64,000 bases of DNA, taken from assembly GCF_000710775.1 (NCBI RefSeq), contig NZ_JOJP01000001.1, positions 231,083 through 295,082 on the forward strand. The letters run 5' to 3'. Within the stretch, counting starts at the first letter, position 1. Each line of letters starts with the position of its first letter. The translations under genes and the position numbers were made by a program. The notes beneath the pieces were generated by a model. That model worked only from the letters and a program-made list of their open reading frames with translations. It did not search any database and was not told where the DNA came from. Positions 57,611 through 64,000 of this stretch are shown here, one piece after another. The stretch comes from Endozoicomonas elysicola (GTDB taxonomy: Bacteria > Pseudomonadota > Gammaproteobacteria > Pseudomonadales > Endozoicomonadaceae).

Positions 57611-59248
57611 CTAAACATCAATTATTTTTTCATCAACACCTTCGGTAGATGGGTGTAAGTGATAAAAAACAAGATCATCGGCCTCTCTCCCATGCTCTGG
57701 AGACTCCACACGAGCAGAAATGTAGCAATCATCGATAATTTCAATATTTTCTGAGTCTAGTGCAGGCCCAATAGAGTTAATAATCCAATCTCTTGAGCAT
57801 TCAAACCAATGTTTAATCCCGCCCTTTTCAGTCCAGGATAATATACTTCCATCTGTTTGAACCTTGAACCATGGCTTAGAGTCCTTATGCTCTCCAATGC
57901 TTTTTGAGAACCAGATCTCTTTTGAGCCCCCTTCCCACCATACCGTAAACTTCCCATCCTTTTCTGCTGTCACCACTCTACCATCAGGAAGAAGGTCCAT
58001 ATCCCATAGACCGGATATTCTGGCAATGACACTTACCTGTGATTCTCCACTTTGCTCAATAATGTTTACAGATGAGATTGTAGAATTGTCGTTATCATCT
58101 TTGCTCAAAACAACCAGATAGCCTTCCGGGTGAAGTCGTACTTTATTTATCGAATTATCGAACTCACTCAGCCTTTCAGATTTCCAGTGTCCTCCATCAT
58201 CCTGCTTCAGTACCATTAATTGCCGTTCCACCCAGTATGCCACTGTTTTACTGTCCATCTTGCACACACCATTAATCCTGTGTTCCGGGGATGAACTTTC
58301 AGATGAAGTCAAACTTGCTGAATCGCTAATTTCAGAACCCGCTTCCGATACTTCATCAACATCACTGCCACCAACCTCAGCGTCACGTTCAAATAGTTGG
58401 CCTGAGCCTAAAGCTTCACTAGTTAAAGAAGGTTGTTGTACACAGTTAGTTGCTAAGAGAGGATTAAAATCAAAAGCCGGTTGTTCTTCATCAAGATCTG
58501 ATTCAGTTCTAACTGGCTCTTCATCGTAGTCATCAGGGGATTCAAAATCTGGAAAAACATCAATCTTTTCAGGAACCCATTCACCATGTTTTTGGGTCCA
58601 TACAAAAATATGATCATCATCCCATGACACAAAATGATGATCATCTAAGTCCTCTATATCACAATGAGAATCAAATGGGCCATATTGATTCAACGCAAAA
58701 GTGGTGGGATTCCAGGAACCATTTTTCTCCAACCATAAACATATATTGCCATTATCTTCCCATGAGAGCATGCGCTGACTATCTAATAACTTCAGTCCTA
58801 ATGTTGGGTAATCCTGACTGTTAGATACTACTTTATTGTCCCACTGTCCCCCTATTTTTTTCCAGATGATAACTTCGCCCTCTTCATCCCAAACAACAAT
58901 ACCTTTGCCAGAGCCAGACATCGGTTTAGAACTCATATTCCGATCAAAAGCAAAAGGAAGCCTTTCCGCAGGAAGCTCTCTACTTTTACAGTTATTAATT
59001 CTATCAGTAGATAATAAATAACTTACTGAAGCATTGTTGATTATCTTTCCTATGAATGGCCTTTGATATAGGTGGCGATGAAGATTAAACTCTCTCGGGC
59101 ACAATAAATTTTTTATGCCAAAATCAGATTTACTAGGAAGGACCTTTATCTTTCTAGCACTCTTAATTCCATATGAATGATCCCTTAATTCATCGATAGT
59201 TGTTTCTGCTGTCCTTTTTGGGCTGATTGTTACTTGGCTTACTTGCAT
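57611..59248 (-). CDS. Large unknown protein with beta-propeller-like repeats
   Basis: ATG 59248 (AGGGA nine bases upstream) gives about 545 residues, no signal peptide. From about residue 110 it shows repeats with GxxVVWDEEGEVIIWKK, SWEDNGNICLWLEKNGSW, FVSWDDDHIFVWTQKHGEW, then after an acidic Ser/Glu/Asp-rich insert (about 245-325), YWVERQLMVLKQDDGGHWKS, FTVWWEGGSKEIWF and LSWTEKGGIKHWFE. The pattern is WD40/Kelch-like: xxVWxxxxGxW. The size, AT bias and insert suit a host-directed effector, but this is inference. I cannot name the family. Confidence 0.7.
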   Translation of the reverse strand: MQVSQVTISPKRTAETTIDELRDHSYGIKSARKIKVLPSKSDFGIKNLLCPREFNLHRHLYQRPFIGKIINNASVSYLLSTDRINNCKSRELPAERLPFAFDRNMSSKPMSGSGKGIVVWDEEGEVIIWKKIGGQWDNKVVSNSQDYPTLGLKLLDSQRMLSWEDNGNICLWLEKNGSWNPTTFALNQYGPFDSHCDIEDLDDHHFVSWDDDHIFVWTQKHGEWVPEKIDVFPDFESPDDYDEEPVRTESDLDEEQPAFDFNPLLATNCVQQPSLTSEALGSGQLFERDAEVGGSDVDEVSEAGSEISDSASLTSSESSSPEHRINGVCKMDSKTVAYWVERQLMVLKQDDGGHWKSERLSEFDNSINKVRLHPEGYLVVLSKDDNDNSTISSVNIIEQSGESQVSVIARISGLWDMDLLPDGRVVTAEKDGKFTVWWEGGSKEIWFSKSIGEHKDSKPWFKVQTDGSILSWTEKGGIKHWFECSRDWIINSIGPALDSENIEIIDDCYISARVESPEHGREADDLVFYHLHPSTEGVDEKIIDV

Positions 59249-59430
59249 GAACAAAATCCCTACTCATTAAATATTCAATTAGGTTTTAAAAATCAATAAA
59301 ATTATGACAAAAAAAATTAATAATAGTTCCAATTCAAATGAGAAATAGGATTAATAAATCTAAAAAATCATGCTGAATTTAAGAAAATAAGTTGCAATAT
59401 TGAATTTCAGACCACCAAAATTAATAGGAA

Positions 59431-59454
59431 GCCAGTAACCATGCTGTTACTGGC
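59431..59454 (-). terminator. Hairpin after the TruC-like gene
   Basis: Stem gccagtaac / gttactggc, 9 bp with a six-base loop, seven bases past the stop. Weak T-run. Confidence 0.5.
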
Positions 59455-59460
59455 AATAAT

Positions 59461-60198
59461 TTACAAAGTCCAATCAAACAAATTAGCTAGTCTTTCAAAC
59501 ACATCATCAACAGGCGCTTCAAAACAAATACCTATTCCTGTAAGAGGGTGCTTCATCTCCATTCTGGAGCAATGAAGCAACAAACGGTTGGCACCAAAAT
59601 GTTCAGCAAAATATCGGTTATGGTTTCCCTTACCGTGTTTGGCATCACCAATAATTGGGTGGGCAATATGTTTCAGGTGCCGACGAACCTGATGTTTACG
59701 CCCAGTTATGGGCTTAGCTTCCACCAGTGAATATCGGCTGCAGGGGTAGCGGTCGATGGCTATTGGCAGCTCGACAGTGGCCAGCCGACGAAACTCGGTA
59801 ACTGCTTCCTGAGCCGGTTTATCCTGACGTGCTTTGCGGTCAGCAATTTTATCCAGTTTTTCCTTCAACGGACGATCAATCACGCCGGACTCAGGTGTAT
59901 AGCCACGAACAATGGCAAGATAGGTTTTACAGATCAGCCCCGTCTGAAACTGCTCACTGGCCATTTTGGCGACTTCAGAAGACAAGGCAAAAACAAGAAC
60001 CCCGGAAGTCGGTTTATCCAGCCTATGGAGAGGAAAAACATGCTGACCAATCTGATCCCTCAGCAGCTGAATCGCAAAACGGGTTTCATGACGATCAATC
60101 ATGGAACGATGAACCAGCAAGCCGGAGGGTTTGTTGATGGCCACCAGCCACTGGTCCTGATAGATAATGTCCAGATGTTCAGCAGGCGCTTCGATCAT
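59461..60198 (-). CDS. truC: tRNA pseudouridine synthase TruC-like (RluA family)
   Basis: A 245-residue pseudouridine synthase with catalytic Asp in PLHRLDKPTSGVLVFA, KTYLAIVRG and KPITGRKHQVRRHL. The N-terminus DIIYQDQWLVAINKPSGLLVHRS, shortened here to LVAINKPSGLLVHRS, and the length fit TruC, which modifies U65 of tRNA. Read from ATG 60198 with AAAGG-like upstream. Confidence 0.85.
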   Translation of the reverse strand: MIEAPAEHLDIIYQDQWLVAINKPSGLLVHRSMIDRHETRFAIQLLRDQIGQHVFPLHRLDKPTSGVLVFALSSEVAKMASEQFQTGLICKTYLAIVRGYTPESGVIDRPLKEKLDKIADRKARQDKPAQEAVTEFRRLATVELPIAIDRYPCSRYSLVEAKPITGRKHQVRRHLKHIAHPIIGDAKHGKGNHNRYFAEHFGANRLLLHCSRMEMKHPLTGIGICFEAPVDDVFERLANLFDWTL

Positions 60199-60263
60199 AC
60201 CTTTTACCCACTCAAGCCAAAAAGCACGGAGGATAAAGACAATTGAAGCGCAAAGCTATTCCA

Positions 60264-61148
60264 TCAAATAGTCTGCCTTTTCTCTTTGAACAAACTGCCA
60301 ACCGTGATTGCCCCAAGAATCACAACACCGCCTGCCAACGTTCTCAGGGAGGGTATTTCTGAAAGCAGGAGTGCGGCAAGCACAATGCCATAAACCGGCT
60401 CAAGGCAGGTCACCAGGCTCACCAGCTGAGCCTTTAGGTAGCGGAGGCTACTTAAAAACAACATGAGAGGCACAGTTGTACATAGGAAGCCAAGAATGAG
60501 GAATTCTGGCCAGTAATTAAGCATCACACTAACGCCTGACTTTGGCATAATCAGTGCCGTCGTGATGACTGCCCCCATATTCTGGAGACAGGTTAACGCC
60601 ATGGCACCGGTCTTCTGAATGCGACTTCTATTAGCCAGAGAAAGGATGGCAAAAAGCAGAGCACTAAAAATTCCCCAGGCCAACCCTTCAACCTTCCCTT
60701 CAAAAAAAGTGGATGAAGAACCCACCGATGAGAACGGGAAGACAATAACAAGCCCAGCCACGACACCTGCTGCAGTCAATACATCCAACCACCTTAATCG
60801 CTCTTTGAACAGCAATGGCTCAAGCAGGGTTACAAATACTGGAAACGATGAAAATGCCAGCAAACCAACAGCTACCGAGGAGACCTGAATAGCCTGAAAA
60901 AAGGTCATCCAGTGGATAGCCAGAATACTTCCCAAGGCCATATTGATCGGCCACTGACCAGGTACCAACATCTGTCGGACCTTTCCCTTACAGGCCAGTA
61001 AGAGTAACAATACAGTACTGCCAACCAGAGTTCTTCCCAGAACAATCCAGCCAGGATCAATGGGGAGCAGCTTGCCAAATAGCCCTGATAATCCAAATAA
61101 AAGTATGGCGATATGAAGTGTGAATAAAGCCTGTCGGCTATCGTTCAT
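60264..61148 (-). CDS. EamA/DMT-family transporter
   Basis: A 294-residue membrane protein with ten hydrophobic segments in two EamA repeats (about 8-135 and 150-285). AGGG precedes the ATG. It differs from the EamA protein at 42390. Substrate unknown. It lies 65 bp upstream of the truC-like gene on the same strand. Confidence 0.88.
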   Translation of the reverse strand: MNDSRQALFTLHIAILLFGLSGLFGKLLPIDPGWIVLGRTLVGSTVLLLLLACKGKVRQMLVPGQWPINMALGSILAIHWMTFFQAIQVSSVAVGLLAFSSFPVFVTLLEPLLFKERLRWLDVLTAAGVVAGLVIVFPFSSVGSSSTFFEGKVEGLAWGIFSALLFAILSLANRSRIQKTGAMALTCLQNMGAVITTALIMPKSGVSVMLNYWPEFLILGFLCTTVPLMLFLSSLRYLKAQLVSLVTCLEPVYGIVLAALLLSEIPSLRTLAGGVVILGAITVGSLFKEKRQTI

Positions 61149-61551
61149 TGCTTTCCCTTACATCTTAAACAGGAAAAGGCTACCTGCAATCTGAGAAATT
61201 CAGGGTATGAGCATGGCAACCATTGAAAAACAGAAGGAAGAATAACCGATTAATTATAAAAGTGTTGGAATAATGGCACTTTTGCTTAACCCACGGACAT
61301 ATACCTATATAAACACCGTTGTATCAAATAAAACTTCAACCTGTTGAAAATAAAGAATAAAACTTAAAACCAACTAATCAATACAGATAACTAAAAACCA
61401 AATAGATTAATTAATTATTTCTTATCCAAATTAAGAATAACTTCTTACTTTCACTTCCTTGTTATTTGTTCCCTATACAACTTCACTATTAATTAAACCC
61501 TTTATAAATATGGTTTGAAATTAACTCGTCTGATTTTAATGGAGAACAATA
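61149..61551. other. AT-rich spacer of about 400 bp
   Basis: Divergent promoter region of the EamA gene and the small secreted protein. Strongly AT-rich. No gene or repeat is supported. Confidence 0.45.
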
Positions 61552-61791
61552 ATGAAAAAGACTCTTTTTGCCATCGCAACTTCTTCTGTCATTCTTTTCA
61601 GTGCTAATGCTTCTGCTGACATGGATTACGCCGCTCAAGCTATGGAAAGACATGGTATGGAAAAGCCTGTATCAATGCCTTTCATGAATGTATTCAGTGG
61701 CAGAGCATCACTGGATTCTATCGTTGTTCCTACTGACTATGAAAAGCTGCAAGCTAGAATGGAAGAGCTATCTGATAGAAGAGGAAAGTAA
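61552..61791 (+). CDS. Small unknown secreted protein, 79 residues
   Basis: GGAGA before the ATG and a good signal peptide (MKKTLFAIATSSVILFSANA, cleavage near ASA) support it. The mature part of about 55 residues is polar, with MERHGMEKP and ERMEELSDRRGK-like ends (ARMEELSDRRGK). It resembles many short exported proteins of unknown function. A hairpin follows. Confidence 0.7.
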   Translation: MKKTLFAIATSSVILFSANASADMDYAAQAMERHGMEKPVSMPFMNVFSGRASLDSIVVPTDYEKLQARMEELSDRRGK

Positions 61792-61803
61792 TTTCTTTTA
61801 AAA

Positions 61804-61841
61804 ACATATGGTTGTGATACTTATACATCCCAACCATATGT
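61804..61841 (+). terminator. Hairpin after the small secreted-protein gene
   Basis: Perfect 11-bp stem acatatggttg / caaccatatgt with a 16-base loop, 13 bases past the stop; no T-run. Confidence 0.45.
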
Positions 61842-62043
61842 GCGCTGATCAACACATATGCTTCCATTCGATATACTGAAGATAAAGCAAGTAACTATGG
61901 GTAAATATAGGATGGCATAAACTGTTTACCCAAAATCCATCCCTTGATAACACTGCATTTTTTTGAGAAAGCATTCTGCGCCTTTTAAACACCCCATCCA
62001 ACACCGTATGGGTTAAAAAACCATGTTAAGGGAGCTGGGTATT

Positions 62044-62598
62044 ATGAAGTTTTTTGTAGTCATTCTTATTGCAGTTGCTGCTTTCTATTTTTATAAAAGT
62101 GATCAACCAGAAATCATTATTTATGATGGTATAACTAGTGAGAATATCTTTGAAGTAAGTGGTTCAGACAGCCGCTTTCAATATGAACTGGAAGAAGGCT
62201 TTATCTCCATCGACGCTGTTGCTGCAATGACTGGTACAAATGGGGGGCTTAAGGAAGGAGGAGCGTTACTGACGGTGCACTTATTAAACCATCAGGCAGT
62301 CAATAAGTTTACTGAAACGTATGGTCAGTCTGGACTGTGTCCAGCACCTTTCTTTAATCAATATGCAGATCAGAAGATTCTGGTTGCCGCAAGCTCAGTG
62401 ATTGGAGAGAAAATCGCTTCCTGGAATTTACCAGATTACAGAATGAGCAGTACGTGGGAAAACTTCACAATACAAGGACAATGTATAAAGCGGCTAAAGT
62501 ACGGAGAGCTTGATGGAGAGGAAATGCAAATACCTGACTCTTTTTTTAATAACTGCCGCATGATTCTGGTGAATGAACTGGAACATTATTCCCTCTAA
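62044..62598 (+). CDS. Unknown membrane-anchored protein
   Basis: ATG 62044 (GGGAG upstream) gives 184 residues starting with a hydrophobic anchor (MKFFVVILIAVAAFYFYK). The remainder is likely periplasmic, with three cysteines. No family recognised. Its stop overlaps the region before the tandem NTF2-like gene. Confidence 0.6.
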   Translation: MKFFVVILIAVAAFYFYKSDQPEIIIYDGITSENIFEVSGSDSRFQYELEEGFISIDAVAAMTGTNGGLKEGGALLTVHLLNHQAVNKFTETYGQSGLCPAPFFNQYADQKILVAASSVIGEKIASWNLPDYRMSSTWENFTIQGQCIKRLKYGELDGEEMQIPDSFFNNCRMILVNELEHYSL

Positions 62599-62698
62599 CA
62601 GACTCAATATCTGTATTCTTAACTGTCCTTCAGGATTCGTTCAATTAATTGGCTTTGGTCTAAACTTCACTCCTCTCAGCCAAATTAAGTGCAGAGCC

Positions 62699-63565
62699 AT
62701 GTCATTAGTTGTCAACTTTCTTAATGAATTCAGAGACTGTCTGCTCAATGGCAGTGAAGACCGAGTACTGGAACTGAATATGCCTGATGACATCACAGGC
62801 TGGGGCATCACTGAAAGTGATGATTTCAACTGTCTTGATGATCTTTACAAGCGCTCAGGTCGTTACTTTGCAGAGCGGGAGTCTGCTGATATTCAACTTG
62901 AGCCACTGGACAGTTTCGGAAATGGCAAAGCAATGATGATTGCCTGCCGGCTCAAACGGGACATTCAATATAAAAACGGTTTACGGTTGAAAGATGACAA
63001 TCTAAGACTCACGTTTTATCTAATAGAGCATCAGGGCGAGTTGAAAATTCGTCATGGCCATATCAGCAAAGCCTGGCCTGAAACCATAGCATTTCCGGTC
63101 GATCCGATCCCACAAAGACCTCAACCAGAATTGACTGATCGTTCTGCGAGGTTGGACTCAATCAGCATTGCTCCATTTCTTGATGCTTTGAGCAAACGGG
63201 TTAACTACAGTGAATCAACCGATATGGAAGGCCTTGAGTCCCTGCAGCACCCAAGTCAGAGCAGGATTTACTTTCCCATTCAGGGGAGTGGAGAACTTCG
63301 GGGAACCCGTCAGTACACACAATACCTTCACTCGCTTGCCGAAAAGTACGCCAATCCATCGCTTAAATATCATCACCCGGTAGCCTTTCAAGATCAATCT
63401 CTGGTCTGCCTCTCGGCCTACGCTGAGTCTTCCTGTCTGGATAAAATCACCGGCGAGGAAATCAGCGTCTCACCATTGCGTGTAACCTATGTTCTTCAAG
63501 AGCACGAAGGCCAGTGGTTATGTCGACACAGCCACTGGTCGTTACCCCATCCCGATGTTGTCTGA
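62699..63565 (+). CDS. Tandem NTF2/SnoaL-like domain protein
   Basis: ATG 62699 gives 288 residues with no signal peptide. Two related halves end in the same pattern: LRLTFYLIEHQGELKIRHGH and LRVTYVLQEHEGQWLCRHSH, the last strands of an NTF2-like cone. Each half is about 140 residues. Such domains bind small ligands or are enzymes; the pocket residues do not tell which. An earlier start would overlap the upstream gene by 26 bp. Confidence 0.65.
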   Translation: MSLVVNFLNEFRDCLLNGSEDRVLELNMPDDITGWGITESDDFNCLDDLYKRSGRYFAERESADIQLEPLDSFGNGKAMMIACRLKRDIQYKNGLRLKDDNLRLTFYLIEHQGELKIRHGHISKAWPETIAFPVDPIPQRPQPELTDRSARLDSISIAPFLDALSKRVNYSESTDMEGLESLQHPSQSRIYFPIQGSGELRGTRQYTQYLHSLAEKYANPSLKYHHPVAFQDQSLVCLSAYAESSCLDKITGEEISVSPLRVTYVLQEHEGQWLCRHSHWSLPHPDVV

Positions 63566-63585
63566 GCCCGCCAGACAATCTGCTT

Positions 63586-63930
63586 TTAAACCAGATCTGC
63601 AACATCCGCTCTTAACAGAGGTTCCTTACCAAGATCAAAACCAGCAACAGCAATATGCAAAATGAACAGTTGCTTCAGGGTGTCAAAGTCTCTCGACTTT
63701 GGCCACCTGTCTTCATCTTCAGTCCACACTGAAAACTCATTCTCCAGAATGGCGCGAGCCTCCTCACTCACACCATCGACCAGACTCTCTTCCGACTCAT
63801 GCTCATCAAAAAGATAAGCGCCTCCTTCAAAGTCCCATGTCTCAGGAAGTTCAACATCCAGACTTTTTACCCAGTCGATAAACGCTGGTTTTGGCTTCAA
63901 GGTAATGACACAACGGTTAATAAATTTCAT
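63586..63930 (-). CDS. Small unknown conserved-looking protein
   Basis: A 114-residue acidic protein: INRCVITLKPKPAFIDWVKS at the N-terminus, then ETWDFEGGAYLFDEHESEE and EDEDRWPKSRDFDTLKQLF. The compact acidic form is like small gammaproteobacterial proteins of unknown function. It is convergent with the NTF2-like gene (20-bp gap). Confidence 0.65.
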   Translation of the reverse strand: MKFINRCVITLKPKPAFIDWVKSLDVELPETWDFEGGAYLFDEHESEESLVDGVSEEARAILENEFSVWTEDEDRWPKSRDFDTLKQLFILHIAVAGFDLGKEPLLRADVADLV

Positions 63931-64000
63931 TACTTACCTGTTCGCTCTTGGATATAGGAGGTTGAAATTTTTTGTGCCAGACGCTTTGAATCACACCATT

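Noticed and set aside
1..64000. tRNA, rRNA, CRISPR or intact transposase genes
   Set aside because: No cloverleaf with tRNA consensus boxes, no regular direct-repeat array and no transposase motif was seen by eye.

Overview
The window looks like chromosome from a marine gammaproteobacterium of the Oceanospirillales/Hahellaceae type, with Endozoicomonas-like invertebrate symbionts the best guess. This is inference from gene content: glmU-glmS, deoC-deoA-deoB-deoD, choline-to-betaine genes, Tsx- and OprD/ChiP-like outer-membrane channels, and several large effector-like proteins of unknown family. Coding density is high, codon use looks moderate in GC, and the accessory genes and spacers are more AT-rich. 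I see no tRNA, rRNA, CRISPR array, phage module or intact insertion sequence, but there are several short inverted-repeat (MITE-like) elements.

Layout. 1-8 kb: iron alcohol dehydrogenase with an SCP2-like partner, a glutathione S-transferase with a Cys-rich tail, a PatB-type C-S lyase, an ECF sigma factor, a YegD-type Hsp70 and a LysE exporter. 8-13 kb: a nucleoside-gate membrane protein, an Lrp regulator, glmS and glmU. 13.5-16.2 kb: a repeat-built protein of unknown family, a broken relative of it, and a TrmB-type regulator. 16.2-20 kb: a Tsx-like channel, a UshA-like protein that has lost most metal ligands, and an OprD/ChiP-like porin. 20-24.4 kb: a META-domain lipoprotein and two tandem paralogous AAA+ ATPases with N-terminal signal-like segments. 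24.4-28.6 kb: deoD, deoB, deoA, deoC. 29-32 kb: a 263-bp nested inverted-repeat element, glutamate decarboxylase and a LysR regulator. 32-39 kb: a metallophosphoesterase, a quinone-oxidoreductase-like enzyme and the betB-betA-BCCT betaine cluster. 39-46 kb: small orphans, an SDR, a deaminase-fold protein with the catalytic Glu replaced by Val, a drug/metabolite transporter, a second GST, a possible transglutaminase-like effector, and pyrF just beyond it. 47-51.5 kb: a nitrate/bicarbonate-type ABC transporter divergent from a beta-carbonic anhydrase. 51.6-57.4 kb: small secreted proteins, cytochrome b561, a PotF-like binding protein, an acetylpolyamine-amidohydrolase-like enzyme, a Fic protein and a Cys-rich lipoprotein. 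57.6-64 kb: a beta-propeller-like effector candidate, a TruC-like pseudouridine synthase, an EamA transporter and small unknown proteins.

How genes work together. The deo genes, the Tsx-like channel, the nucleoside-gate protein and the UshA relative suggest that scavenged nucleosides are an important food. The betaine genes make an osmoprotectant from choline. The PotF-like protein and the amidohydrolase suggest polyamine scavenging. The carbonic anhydrase facing the ABC transporter raises the question of whether that transporter moves bicarbonate rather than nitrate. The strongest candidates for undescribed biology are the tandem signal-bearing AAA+ pair, the repeat protein and its fragment, the Tgl-like protein, and the two catalytically degraded enzymes.
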